DNA from: Neoceratodus forsteri
Lineage: Eukaryota > Chordata > Ceratodontiformes > Ceratodontidae
NCBI GenBank assembly: GCA_016271365.2
Contig: CM057456.1
Span: forward strand, 612,627,501-612,691,500
Direction: 5' to 3'
Length of the DNA: 64,000 nucleotides
The notes below the pieces were generated by a model. The model saw only the letters and a program-made list of their open reading frames with translations. It was not told the origin of the DNA and made no database searches. The position numbers and the translations under genes are program-made. Positions 1 through 10,545 of the stretch are shown in pieces. Within the stretch, counting starts at the first letter, position 1. Each line of letters begins with the position of its first letter.

Positions 1-545
1 TAGGAAGGACCAAAAGTTGGTTTAGATGGAATTCTGAAACAACCTTAGGGAAAAACTTAGGATGGGTTCTAAGAACTACTTTGTCTTTATGAAATACAGT
101 ATACGGAGGGTCTGTGACCAAGGCATGTATCTCAGAGACCCTGCGGGCTGAGGTAATGGCCACCAGGAAGGCTGTTTTCTAAGTGAGAAATTTCAACTCG
201 CAGGTAGCTAGAGGCTCGAAAGGCTTTCGAGTGAACATGTCCAGCACAAGATTAATGTCCCAGGCTGCAACTGGACATCTGATAGGAGGTCTGGTATGCA
301 GAATTCCTTTAAGAAACCTCTTAACCACAGGTAACTGAGCCAGTGACAAGGAAAGTACTGGCTCATGATAAGCTGAAATGGCACAAAGGTGAACCTTGAC
401 TGTAGAGTATTGCAGACCTGAATTTGAAAGGTCTAAAAGGTACTCTAGAACTTTATTGGCTGGACAGGAAAAAGGATTCAAAAAAGATTTTGCACATCAG
501 GGCGAAAAACGCTTTTATTTGGCTGTGTAAGTTTTCCTAGTGGCT
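1..545 (-). pseudogene. DIRS element E1: tyrosine recombinase fragment
   Basis: This is part of the YR that inserts DIRS circles into the genome. The N-terminal helical part (about 200-545) and the start of the catalytic domain with the first catalytic arginine in SARRVSE (about 130-150) are visible. The window edge removes the HxxR and tyrosine motifs. A TAG at about 179-181 replaces the tryptophan codon that sister copies have in LTWKTVF, so the frame is broken. Upstream the reading frame joins abruptly to the RNase H module (see the finding on a precise deletion). It is a decayed relative of the YRs in E2, E9 and E11. Confidence 0.8.
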
Positions 546-1218
546 GGCTTGCCAAGCCCTAGATTTCTGGAGCAGAAGAGAGGCAGTTTTGTGTTGAGTG
601 AGGATGCAAAAAGGTCCAGGTCTGGAGTTCCCCACTCTGCGAATAGTGACTGAACTACGGTTGAGTCGAGGGACCATTTGTGAGGATCTGTCTCTGTTCT
701 TCTGAAATGGTCTGCCAGTTCGTTCTGCACTTCCGGCAGGCAGACCGCTTGAATTGGAGCCTTGTGCTCCACGCACCATTCCCACACTCTCATCGCTTCC
801 CTGCATAAGGGGTAAGAGTGAGCACCGCCCTGCTTGTTGATGTAATACATCACTGCTTTGTTGTCCGTTTGAAGGAGAATGTTCTTGTGACAGAGAATGT
901 CTTTCAAAGCCCGGACTGCATAAAGGACGGCTCTCATTTCTAAGACATCTATGTGAAGCTGGGACTCATCCTGAGTCCACGTACCTTGAGTGTGGAGAGT
1001 CTGACAGTGAGCTCCCCACCTCTTCAAGGACGCGTCCGTGGTAATGGAAATCTGATGATCCAGGGGAGCAAAGGGATACCCCCTTCCAGAAGATTGTCCT
1101 CTTGCGACCACCAGGTGAGTGACTTCTTCAGAGGTTCTGTCACCTTGATGAGAAAGGACCGAGGGTGAGTGGTTGGGGAGTACTGAGCATCCATTGAGAG
1201 GTTCTCATGTGGAGGCAT
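546..1218 (-). pseudogene. DIRS element E1: RNase H domain
   Basis: This degrades the RNA strand of the RNA/DNA hybrid during reverse transcription. In the open segment 515-1111 I see the acidic signature of retroelement RNase H: TTDAS, LEMRA and QTDNKAVMYYINKQGG, followed by a degraded LADHFRR where sister copies have LADALSR. It then reaches WGTPDLDLFAS, the start of the MT-like domain, but that domain is cut off after LFCSRNLGLG and the frame runs straight into the YR sequence KPATRKTYTAK. It follows the RT module, as in every DIRS copy here. Confidence 0.8.
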
Positions 1219-2190
1219 GCAAGGGGTACAGTGAACACCGATGATACCATGAGACCTAGCATCCGTTGCATCGAGACAGCTCGAACCGAGCTGTTCTCTC
1301 TGATGTATCGGGCCATCTGTAGGATAGCGCTCCTTCTGTCCTCGGGTAGAAAAGCTTTCACACAGGAAGTGTCCAGAACAGTTCCTATGAAAATGAGCCT
1401 CTGGGAGGGCTGCAACTGCGATTTCTTGAGATTTAGCAGGACTCCCATGGACATGAGAAAGTCTGAGGCCGTGGCTACGACATCGAGAGTTCCTTGCCTG
1501 GAACAGGGCTTGCTAGAAGCCAGTCGTCCAGATATGGGAACACTTGTATTCCGATTTTTCTGAGATGCTCTGCGAGAACTGCACAACACTTTGTAAAACT
1601 CGAGGTGCCGAGGACAGCCCAAAGGGCAGGACTCTGAACTGATAATGCTGGCCCGAAGCCACAAACCTTAGGTATTTGTGATGCCTTGGGCGAATAGGAA
1701 TATGTTGGTAAGCATCCTGCATGTCCAGGGAGGCTAACCAGTCATGTTGATGAAGCAAGGGTAACAGGGTTCCTAGCAATATCATTCTGAATTTCTCTTT
1801 GGGAAGAAATTTGTTCAATTTTCTGAGGTCCAAAATGGGGCGCATACTCCCGGTTTTCTTTGGAACTAGAAAGTAATGCGAGTAGGACCCTGTGTTCTAT
1901 TGATCCAGTGGAACTACTTCCACTGCTCTGTTGTTCAGAAAGCCTTGTATCTCGGAGGCGAGAAGTTCTGACAAGTATTGACAGTTTGGCTGCCATTGGG
2001 GGGCATCCGGAGGGTTCTCCAAAAAATTGAGGGAATATCCCTTGTGGATTATCCGGAGGGCCCATTTGTCCGATGTTATGGACTTCCACTGGTTGTAGAA
2101 TTGAGTCAGATGACCTCCCACCGCTAAGGAATCCCCCTCAGGCAGCTGAGGTGGGACTTGGGCCAGAAATTCAGAAGGCGGCACTGGGCG
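1219..2190 (-). pseudogene. DIRS element E1: reverse transcriptase
   Basis: This would copy element RNA into DNA. In translation order there is an N-terminal region (about 1897-2184) with SITSDKWALRII, then RPILDLRKLNKFL, motif A SLDMQDAYQHIPI, motif B GLSSAPRV and the region after motif C (ASPCSRQGT to FIGTVLD). The YLDDW box is displaced by a frameshift near 1520-1560, and further frame changes lie near 1845-1900. The copy is inactive. Its sequence is clearly diverged from E2 and E9, so it is an older or different subfamily. Confidence 0.8.
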
Positions 2191-2324
2191 CTTTGGGTCC
2201 TTGCGCTTTCTTTTGAGGCTGAGGGGTTTATTAAAACCTCCTCTGGCTTTGCTTCAGAAGGACTGGAGGTTGTGAAACTGGCATTTGTTAACACCCCCCT
2301 TCCCCAAGAAGGGGCAGGAGCTGG

Positions 2325-3056
2325 TCAAGCCAATTTAATGGCTGACCTAGTCTTTTGTGTGTCCTCTATAGCTTGTTCTACTTGAGGACTGAAGAGATAC
2401 ACACCATCGAAGGGCAACGCCATGACTTGTTGCTGGGCATCATTCGTGAAGCCTGAAGTGAGCAGCCAGGAATGACGGCGGGTACAAATGCTCGCTGCAG
2501 CCGCTCGGGAAGCAGCATCGAAAGCGTCCATAGCTGCTTTAACCTGTTGGTTGTTGGACTCGATACCCCTAGTTATGGTTTGAAGAAGCTCTGAATTAGC
2601 GTCCGATTCCGGTAGAGCTTCAACCATTTGTTTGAGTGAATGCCAAAGAATATACTCATATTGAGAGAAATAGCCCTGGTAGCTGGCAATACGCATACCC
2701 AGGGTGGATTCAGCACAGACTCTCTTACCTAAAGTATCTATCATACGAGATTCTTTGTTTATAGGTCAAGCTATAGTAGTCTGAGGAAGGATGACATTAT
2801 CATTCTCTGCCAAGACTACAATAGGGTCTGCAAAGGCTTGAGAGGCCAAAACATGTCGATCCTTGGGAGCAGCATACTTCCTATCTATGGACTTAGCCAC
2901 AGAAGGAATGAGAGCAGGATTATTCCATACCATTTGATTAAGCGTCTCAAAAGAGGGCTGTACCAGGGGAGTTAAATCCATAGGGATGTCTGGAACATGA
3001 AAGTATTGGAGTCTTAAACAGCTTTCCAGGATTGATACCCATAGTCTGGAGAGAAA
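2325..3056 (-). pseudogene. DIRS element E1: gag C-terminal part
   Basis: This is the structural (gag-like) ORF just upstream of RT. The stretch 2325-2744 ends in a stop directly before the RT region. Features shared with the other gag copies are the helix DAFDAASRAAAASICTRR and a preceding Gln/Glu-rich helix. A TGA interrupts the frame at about 2755. The gag is cut at 3056 by the insertion of E2, and its N-terminal part continues at 9197. A related fragment lies at 36553-36960. Confidence 0.7.
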
Positions 3057-3290
3057 GAAAAAATTACTCGCCTTAGTAATGTTGTTTCTTCTAATGGAGT
3101 CTTGCTGTATTCTGACTATTGCAGTTAGGTCCTGCCTTTCAACTACCCCGGAGAACAAAGAGTTAACTTTCCATGGCCAGCATGGAACGTTCAGCGCGAG
3201 CTCGGTTGAAGCCTCTGTCTGCTGTTTAAACTCCAACCGTCAGATCTTTACGAGCAATACTCACTAGAAGTTCTGTGTGGAAACTGTAAG
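3057..3290 (+). repeat. E2 left inverted terminal repeat
   Basis: It begins AAAAAATTACTCGCCTTAG and continues through GTCTTGCTGTATTCTGACTATTGCAG, the GC-rich CCCCGGAGAACAAAGAG and the TTTAAACTCCAACCGTCAGATC block. From about 3105 it matches the reverse complement of 8985-9180. Its outermost ~45 bp differ from the other end, and this lets the two ends be told apart in the ICR. Confidence 0.9.
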
Positions 3291-3499
3291 ACTCATACTA
3301 GCCAACTGGCAACTTAATTTATTAAAAAAGGGTTTTTTGGTTTCAAAGCAAAGACTCAAGTCAGGAAACCCAAAGAACAAAACACAACACACACCCAAAA
3401 TAAAGGAGGGTGAAAAAGGGGGCACCTCTAGGGTGCCAACACTGCTCCTGCCCACCCACATCCCAAAAACCAGGTTCTGAGAGGGGAGGTGGGAAGGAG

Positions 3500-3600
3500 G
3501 TCAGAATACAGCAAGACTCCATTAGAAGAAACAACATTACTAAGGTGAGTAATTTTTTCTTCAAACAACATGAAGTCTTGCTGTATTCTGACTATTGCAG
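3500..3600. other. E2 internal complementary region (ICR)
   Basis: Positions 3500-3559 are the reverse complement of the left end (about 3057-3115), with CTCCATTAGAAGAAACAACA and GGTGAGTAA. Positions 3558-3600 are the reverse complement of the right end (about 9153-9196), with CTTCAAACAACATGAAGTC. The two termini are thus joined back to back. In DIRS-1-type elements such an ICR is held to template the junction of the circular intermediate. Confidence 0.9.
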
Positions 3601-3639
3601 ACTACCAAGCAGTACCTCCATGGAGGAGGGACAGAACCT

Positions 3640-4730
3640 ACTTTGGGAATAGGCTCTGAAGTACTGCTGTGCCAAAACGAGCATCACTCCTAGCCTAGAT
3701 ATCCAGAGAGTAATGTTTGGTGAATGTATGGACTGTTTTCCAGGTGGCTGCTTGACAAATTTCTAAGATAGGAATATCCCTGGCAGCAGCCAGGGAAGCA
3801 GCTGTACCTCTAGTAGAGTGAGCCCTCAGGCCTGAGGGTGGGGTTCTACCCAGTTTTTCACAGCAGAATTGTATACAAGAGACAATCCACCTGGCAATAG
3901 ATCTTTTAGTGGCAGGTTTGCCCTTACTGACCTCTCCATATGTGAGGAACAAGTGGAGGGACTCAAACCTGTGACCCTTGGTGCCCTCTATGTAGTAGCT
4001 GAGGGCCCTTTCAACATCCAAGCTGTGCAGCCTCCTCTCTCCAGAGGAGGACTGGTCAGTGAAGAAAACAGGGAGAGAGACTGGTTAAGGTGGAAATCTG
4101 AAACCACCTTAGGCAAAAACTTCCTGTTAGTTCTTAGGACCACTTTATCTCTACGGAGAGAGATGAAATCAGGCTCCACTGACAGGGCCTGCAATTCACT
4201 GAAACGCCTGGCAGAGGTAATGGCTACCAAAAACACAGTTTTCCAAGTCAAGTACTTAAGCTCTGCAGAGGACAAAGGCTCAAAAGGTGGTTGCATAAGC
4301 TGAGCAATGCAAACATTAAGGTCCTAAGCAGGAGCAGGGTCCCTAAAGGGGTGACTGATGTGCAGCAATCCCTTGAAGAACTTACAAAACACAGGATGGG
4401 CTGACAGAGGAGAGGGCTTGCCTACTGACAAGAAGGCAGAAACAGCTGCCAGATGCACTTTAAGTGTAGCTGGCCTAAGTCCCAAGCCATTAAGATGAAC
4501 CATATAGTCCAGGACTGTAGGCAACCCAGCAGATTCTGGAGAAATATGCTTATTAGAGCACCAAATAGTGAACCTTTACCATTTGGAGTTGTAAGTCTTT
4601 CTGGTGGAAGGCTTTCGAGAAGCCTTAAGGATATCCAGAACCCCTTGAGAAAGGTGTAGATCAGCAAACTCTAACTCTTCAAGAGCCATGCCTTGAGATT
4701 GAGAGATGTGAGGTTCGGATACCAAATCCT
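3640..4730 (-). pseudogene. DIRS element E2: tyrosine recombinase
   Basis: This is the integrase of the element, from the phage-like YR family. From the N-terminus there is EFADLHLSQGVLDILKASRK, a helical core-binding part, then SARRFSELQAL with catalytic Arg (about 4200), the DKVVLRTNRKFLPKVV strand, LRAHSTRGTAASLAAARD with the HxxR motif (about 3800-3830), and FTKHYSLDI with the catalytic Tyr (about 3705). Frameshifts lie near 4000 and 4310-4420. A CAG-to-TAG change at 3695-3697, seen against E9, cuts off the C-terminal tail. Confidence 0.85.
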
Positions 4731-4896
4731 CCCGAGAGGACGTCAACAGGTTGTAATTCCTGAGAAGAGACAGGGGAAGGTGGACTGTTAAGGACAGCAA
4801 CAGTGGGTACCAGGGCTGTCTGGCCCAGTCTGGAGCAATCAGAATCACTTTGCATGGTTGAGACCTGATCTTGACTAGCACTTTGAACAGGAGAGG

Positions 4897-5346
4897 AAGA
4901 AGAAGAAGAATCTGTATTTATATAGCGCTTTCATACATCCAAAGCGCTTTACAAGCAATGCTAGACTGGTAGTGAAGTGACTGAATGTGTGGTGGCAGCC
5001 ATATCGCACATCATCACCCACACACAGCCTGGTAATTGCATGAACCGTTTATGGGAAGGGAATGTTGGCCAGGACACGGAATGTTCCCTACTCTTTGAAG
5101 AGTGCCCTGGGTTCTTTTACTTCCACCTGGACACCCACCAGGACAACACCAGGATGGGCAGAAGGGACCTCGGTTTAACGTCTCATCCGAAGGACAGCAC
5201 ACCCCTGCAGTACAGCACCCCCCAATACTGCACTCAGATGCCAGCAATTTTTAGGTGCAAGTCCAATCCCGGTGTGGGACGAGAACCCACGACCTTCTGG
5301 TCCAGAGGCGGATGTGCTACCAACTGAGCCACACTGACACCTAAAC
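4897..5346 (-). mobile_element. tRNA-derived SINE inside E2
   Basis: On the minus strand the head (5343-5270) resembles a tRNA with an A box (TGGCTCAGTTGGTAGC) and a B-box-like GGTTCTCGTCC. The body contains GATGAGACGTTAAACCGAGG, a block found in several vertebrate SINEs. The tail AAAGCGCTTTGGATG..GCGCTATATAAATACA ends in (TTC)n and resembles a LINE 3' end. E9 lacks it at the matching site (42650-42665). Short flanking similarity (GGAGAGGAAG / CGGAGGAAG) may be a degraded target duplication. Confidence 0.85.
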
Positions 5347-6163
5347 GGAGGAAGGGGGGGAAGCATACAGGAACTTCCCTTCCCAATTCAGAATCAGAGC
5401 ATTCAGAGGGACTGAGCCCAAGACTGGGGGTCTGCAACAAAAGAGAGGAAGTTGGTGACTGTCTGGGGCTGCAAAAAGATCTATCTGTGGGGTGCCCCAT
5501 CTCGAGAAAATCACTTCCAAAACTAGGGGATCTAGGGTCCATTCGTGATGACCCTGGGATAGCCTGCTGAGAGCATCTGCTAGGACACTGTTCTTCCCTG
5601 GGAGGTGAACTGCTATCAGAGAGATTTGCAGGGAATAGGCCAGAGACCACAACTTCATTGCTTCTGTGCACAAGGCCGTAGACAGAGTGCCTCCTTGCTT
5701 GTTGATGTACCACATGGTGGTGGTACTGTCTGTTCTGATCTGGACCACCTTGTTCTGTACAGATTTGGAAAAGGCTTGCAGTGCCAGAAACACTGCTCTG
5801 AGTTCCAAGAGACTGATGTGAAGCAGAGATTCTTGAGGTGACCACAGCCCTTGGGTGGTAAGATCCCTCAATTGGGCTCCCCAACTCAGCAGGGAGGCAT
5901 CTGTGGTGAGTATCACTGAATGAGACTGAGTGACAAAAGGAACTACCTGTCTCAAATTGTCCTGATCCTGCCACCATTGCAAAGCCTTGATCAGGGTTCG
6001 AGTCACTGGGACTAGGTTGGTAAGGGAATCCTTTCTTTGGGACCAGAAGGCTCTTAAGTGGAACCGAATGTCCCTCATCTGGAATCCTGCCCCCTGGACC
6101 ACTGCTGTAGAGGCTGCCATGTGGCCCAGGAGCTGCAAGAAATGCCTTGCTGGTCGAGGACAC
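5347..6163 (-). pseudogene. DIRS element E2: RNase H and MT-like domain
   Basis: An open frame of 265 codons (5341-6138) carries RNase H motifs ILTTDASLLSWGAQ, LELRAVFLALQAF, IRTDSTTTMWYINKQGG and LADALSRL. It then runs into SRWGTPQIDLFAAPD and LILNWEGKFLYASPP. The latter belongs to the domain that follows RNase H in DIRS elements and is annotated in that group as a putative phage-like adenine methyltransferase. The rest of this domain (VILIAPDWARQPWYPLLLSL) lies beyond the SINE at about 4790-4880. The SINE therefore splits the MT-like domain. Confidence 0.85.
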
Positions 6164-7067
6164 CTGAAGGGTGAATGAAGAGGCCAGTTCTATAAGGATC
6201 CTTGCCCTGTCCAGGAGAAGGAAGGCTTTGCCTTATTGTATCCAGCTCTGCTCCTATAAAGGTGAGAGCTGTACTGGCTCGAGAACTGACTTTGGAAGGT
6301 TGAGGAGGAATCCAAGGAAGTGAGCACTTGCTGAGTTATTTGCAGATGTGACTTGACGGTCTGGAGACTGACCCACTATGAGCCAGTCGTCCAAGTATGG
6401 AAAGATGGAGATCTTTTTTCTCCTTAGGAAAGCAACCACTATTGCCAGGCACTTTGTGAACACCCTTGGGGCTGATGTTAGGCCAAAGGGCATTGCTCTG
6501 AATTGATAGTGGCCTGAGGGCAACTCAAACCTGAGGTACTTTCTGTGGCAGCACCTGATCGGAATGTGAAAATAGGCATCTTTGAGGTCCACAGAGGCTA
6601 GCCAGTCCTCTGGCCTTAGAGAGGGCAGAATTATTCCCAGAGTCACCATTTTGAATTTTGGTTTTGAAAGGTGCTTGTTAAGATATCTTAGATCCAGGAT
6701 GGGCCGCCATTTTCCTGTCTTTTTGGGGGCTAGGAAGTTCCTGGAGTACAATCCTTTGACCCTGTGTAGGGTAGGAACTCTTTCTATGGCTCCGAGAGCC
6801 AGAAGGGAAGAAACCTCTGCCTCTAGGGCAAGAGTCTCTGATGGATTTGCAGGTGGAAAGGATCTGGTTCTCATCTTGAGAAATTTTTTGAAGCCGAGAA
6901 CCAGTCCCTGGCTTATTACTTCCAGGACCCACTTGTCTGATGTCAAAGACTTCCAGTCCTGGACAAAGTAAGCCAGCCTGCCCCCCTACAGGTGTTGGAG
7001 AATCGGCCCGGGCAGACCCATCAGGGTGTCTGCTTGGCAGGGGCTTTAGGCTGAGGGGTGGAAGCAA
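6164..7067 (-). pseudogene. DIRS element E2: reverse transcriptase
   Basis: A largely open RT of about 230 codons (6254-6946). The order is TSDKWVLEVISQG, KWRPILDLRYLNKHL, motif A ASVDLKDAYFHIPI, the LPSGHYQFRAMPFG turn, motif B LTSAPRVFTK and motif C FPYLDDWLIVG. All three catalytic aspartates are present. A frameshift near 6330 and another at the N-terminal side near 6950 separate it from gag and RNase H. It is very similar to the RT of E9. Confidence 0.9.
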
Positions 7068-7073
7068 GCCTGC

Positions 7074-8630
7074 TCATTCCCCATCTGCCTCTCCCTCTGA
7101 AGAAACCCCCTGAGCATAAGCAGAAGAGGAGGCCTGGGCTTGGTAAAAAGGCCTTTGAAAGGGCCTGCCCCTGGAATGCTGTCTCTGAGGAGTGACTTGC
7201 CTTTCTTTGGCCTGAGCACTCCTGTAGGTGGTCCTGTACTCTTCCATCATCTTCATGTAGTTCTCTGTCTGCTCCCCAAACAGAGAATTACCAATGACAG
7301 GGAAATCCATGGCCTTAGCCTGGGTATCCTGTGATAGGCTAGTACATCTGAGCCAATCCATCCTCCGAAGGGACACAGATGTAGCCATGACTCTAGACGA
7401 AACATCATTGGAGTCCACAGCAGCATGAAATTGCACCTTGGATGCCTCAATCCCATCCGCAGCCACCTGCTCCAGCTCCTTGGCAAGCTGGTCAGGGGCC
7501 TGTTAAGCCAGAGCCAGCACAGTGTCCCACCTGGACTTCTGGTATCTAGCTGTGTAGGCCATATAGTTAGCCTGCCTGAGTCCCAAAGATGCTGCCATGT
7601 ACTGCTTCTTTGCCATGGCATCAATCCTCCTGGAGTCCTTATATGGGGGGTGTGAAGCCAAGGAAATATTTGCCTTATCATAGGCAGCAGCCTGCACTAC
7701 CCCAACATGGCTGCACTGCTGGGAAAGGAACTCCGCGTCCGAGCCTGAAAGGGTATACCTCTTGTCCATTCTTCTGTCTACAGGAGGTATGGAGTTAGGA
7801 GTCTTTAGAATTTTAAATGTCTGTTTCCCAAAAGATTTATGGAGGGGAATAGACAGTCTCCTGGACTCTGGGATGTCCATCATCTCAACAAAATCAGGCT
7901 CCTCCTGATCCTCTACTGCTTCTTCCATTGGAAGCTGGAGGGTTTCAGCCACTTTCTTGTAAAACAAAGTGGGAAGGGGACTCAAAGCCTAGGAGGAGAA
8001 ACATCTGAAGGTCTGTCTGGGGAGATGTCCGGGTCAATAGGCACATCCAGACTTTCATAATCACCATCATTATCCTCATACTCTCCCTCTTCCTAGTCTG
8101 GTTCATAAAATTCTTCTAAAGCATAATCCGGAACCGGGGGAACCGACTGAACCGAGCCCCTGCCAGATGGTGCCGGTTCGGCCAGAACCGAAGTTAGCGA
8201 CTGAACTATCCTTATCGCTTTGGCTATTTCATCAGCGGTCGGAGAAAGAATTTTTGGATCCGAACCGGATGATTTTTCTCTTCTCTTTCTTTTAACCAGA
8301 ACCGACTCCTCAGAATCGGCTCTCCTTTTGCCCGAAGTTTCGCCCTGGTCAGAGAGCACTCCTTCTGGTTCGGCCAGAACCGAACCAGGCTGGCCATCCG
8401 GGTCAGCGGACTTCTCGGCCTCCCTTTCCCTCAGTCTACCTACTCTCTTATTCAGGGGAGCTTTGGGAAAACTTTTACAAATTTGGCAGTCTGAATCGAC
8501 GTGGTCATACCCCAGACAATAAACACAGGTGGTGTGGGGATCAGCCTTAGCAAAGGCTTCCCACACACACACACACACTACAGTGTTGAAACCCAGTGGG
8601 CCCGGTTTTTTTCTTGGGTTTCTCAGACAT
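7074..8630 (-). pseudogene. DIRS element E2: gag-like ORF
   Basis: The start codon at 8630 begins MSEKPKKKTGPTGFQHC, the same start as in E4, E9 and E11. The N-terminus carries the Cys/His motif CVYCLGYDHVDSDCQIC. It is followed by a charged linker, an acidic segment (ALEEFYEPD) and a C-terminal alpha-helical part (about 7503-7985) with YTLSGSDAEFLSQQ and DAMAKKQYMAASLGLRQANYMAY. The end is basic, with RGRPFQRPFYQ. A (CA)n tract at 8562-8579 has expanded inside the first Cys motif, and frameshifts lie near 8090 and 7490. Confidence 0.8.
8562..8579. repeat. (CA)n microsatellite in the E2 gag
   Basis: Nine CA units replace the codons for the second half of the first Cys motif. E11 and E4 have CACAGACATCACAG there. 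Confidence 0.9.
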
Positions 8631-8984
8631 GGCCAATCCTATCCACAACTTACCCTTTTTCCAGCAATCCTTGAGGCGAACACTTCTTCGGTTCCTGACC
8701 GTGTTACGGTCTTGGGAAAAAACGTAATTACATCCGTTTTCTTTTTTTTTTTTAAGAACCGATATGGACTGGTTACCACACTCTAATAAATTCAAAAGTT
8801 TTTTAAAACCAATCTGATCGGTTCAAACCAAACCGATCCAATGTTTACAAGTTCCACACAGAAACTAAATGCAAAACCTATCTAGTACTCACGGTACCAC
8901 AGACAGAGACTTAGACAGGTTCAGTAGCAGAAATTCGGTAGAAACCAAGCGAAAAAAATGACACTGACTTTTTTGAACCGAGCA

Positions 8985-9196
8985 AAGGAGAAATCTCCGG
9001 AGTGACTGTTCAGTGAGGCGGAGTAAAGAATCTGACGGTTGGAGTTTAAACAACAGCAGACAGAGGCTTCAACTGACCTCGCGATGAACATTCCATGCTG
9101 GCCATGGAAAGTTAACTTTTTGTTCTCCGGGGCAGTTGAAAGGCAGGACCTAACTGCAATAGTCAGAATACAGCAAGACTTCATGTTGTTTGAAGA
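8985..9196 (-). repeat. E2 right inverted terminal repeat
   Basis: Read on the minus strand it starts CTTCAAACAACATGAAGTC and continues with the same TGTATTCTGACTATTGCAG and CCCCGGAGAACAAA blocks as the left end. It is the 5' end of the element's transcript. Gag starts about 360 bp further in. Confidence 0.9.
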
Positions 9197-10090
9197 GTAG
9201 AATTAAAATTTTTCAGCAGAGATTTAAATAACAGGTCCTCGACCACAGGCTCTGCAGCAGGATTAGATCCCGTCCCTTCCACATCATCACCCAGCTTAAG
9301 GTCTGGGTCAGGCTCAATATCATCTCCTGACAGTCCAGGGGAGACTGTATGGACAGAAAAGGGATGAAAATCAGAAGGAAATGAAGAAGGAAAAGGATTC
9401 GGAGAGGAGAGGAGAAGCCCTGAAGACTGGCCGAAGAAAAGTCAGGCCACGGCGCCAACGAAGAACACGGTGCTGAAAGGCTGCATGGTGCCGAAGACAG
9501 CACCGAAAGGCCACATGGCACCAAGAAACCCGCTGATGCCGAAACCAAGCCAGGGCCCCGAAAATTAGGATTTGAGGAAAAAGAAGAATACCAGGAGATA
9601 GAGGCATCGGTGTGGACCCCTGCGCCACCGCCATGTGAGGGGGGAAAACACCCAAGTGCGGAGTCGACGGCACCAAAGAAGGCGCCACGTGACTAGGAAG
9701 GCCTAACCACCCTACCCGATCCCCCAAAGGGTCCGAGGACCCCTGAGTGACCGGTCCAGGCAGCTGGACCAACCTCCGAGCCCATTGCTTCATCAGAGCG
9801 GCCCACTGATGAAACTGCTCATCTGAAGCCCTACCAGAAGGCGGGGAAGAGCTCCGATGTTGAAGAGGTTGGTGACCAGAACCAGAAACCGACGACTCTG
9901 AAAGAGGAGACTGGCAACTGACCCCAATGACCAACCGTCAACGCGCAGACATACTGTATCAGAGGGCGACCTTGAGTGATGCCTTCTCTTTTTTGACCTA
10001 CGGGTTGAAGAAGAGCTCAAGGCAGAACGGTGTCGAGAATGCAACCATTTTCTTTTATGCTTCCGGGGGGACCGCCCCTCCCCTCGGGAA
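9197..10090 (-). pseudogene. DIRS element E1: gag N-terminal part
   Basis: This is the continuation of the E1 gag beyond the E2 insertion. The segment is rich in Ser/Arg (KKRRHHSRSPSD, RSPRKHKRKW), then has SSSPPSGRASDEQFHQWAAL, and reaches EDLLFKSLLKNFNS at 9197, which can be read on into LSRLWVSILESC at 3056. There are several frame changes. At about 10090 it stops abruptly against a plus-strand RNase H piece (E3), so the gag start is missing. Confidence 0.55.
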
Positions 10091-10545
10091 ATGGACCGTC
10101 CGTTTGTCCACTCCGAGCTGAGGGTCATCCTCACAACCGATGCCTCTCTCATGGGCTGTGGTGCCCATATGGGGGATAAAAGGGCCCACGGGCTCTGGAC
10201 CCCCGCGGAGTCCCGATGTCACATCAACCTGTTGGAGCTCAGAGCAGTCAGACTGGCACTGTCAGCTTTCGCTACTCAGCTCCGGGATCAAGTGGTTCAA
10301 GTGCAGATGGACAGTACCACGACCATGTACTATGTCAACAAACAGGGCGGCACGCACTTCCATTTCCTGTGCAAGGAGGCGCTCCGCATCTGGACCCTCG
10401 TGAGTCGATTGGAGGCAGATCTCCTAGCCATGCATGTGGCAGGAGCCTCAAACCATCTGGCAGATGCTCTCAGCCGCTTAGGCCAGACATCCCACGAGTG
10501 GTCTCTCCATCCAGAGGTAGCTTACAGCCTGATCTTCCTGGACAG
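10091..10545 (+). pseudogene. E3: plus-strand DIRS RNase H fragment
   Basis: An open plus-strand stretch with RNase H motifs VILTTDASLMGCGAHMGD, INLLELRAVRLALSAF, VQVQMDSTTTMYYVNKQGG and ASNHLADALSRLGQTSHEW. It resembles the RNase H of E7/E10 more than that of E2/E9. RT is missing upstream and YR downstream. It is a lone fragment in opposite orientation to the E1 gag it abuts, so a rearrangement or a very truncated insertion is likely. Confidence 0.8.

Larger units (their letters stand above)
3057..9196 (-). mobile_element. DIRS-type YR retrotransposon E2, nearly complete
   Basis: A full-length element of about 6.1 kb, including one SINE insertion. Read on the minus strand: right inverted terminal repeat (8985-9196), gag (8630-7074), RT (7067-6164), RNase H and MT-like domain (6163-4731), YR (4730-3640), ICR (3500-3600) and left terminus (3290-3057). 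There are no LTRs, no aspartic protease and no DDE integrase, which separates it from retroviruses and Gypsy/Copia elements. It sits inside the gag of E1. The flanks at 3056 and 9197 can be joined into a plausible gag reading without an obvious target duplication. Confidence 0.9.

Noticed and set aside
5270..5343. A possible tRNA gene on the minus strand
   Set aside because: The A and B boxes are part of a SINE head: the body and LINE-like tail follow directly and E9 lacks the whole block.
3057..9196. Endogenous retrovirus
   Set aside because: No LTRs, protease, DDE integrase or envelope; inverted ends, ICR and a tyrosine recombinase define a DIRS element.
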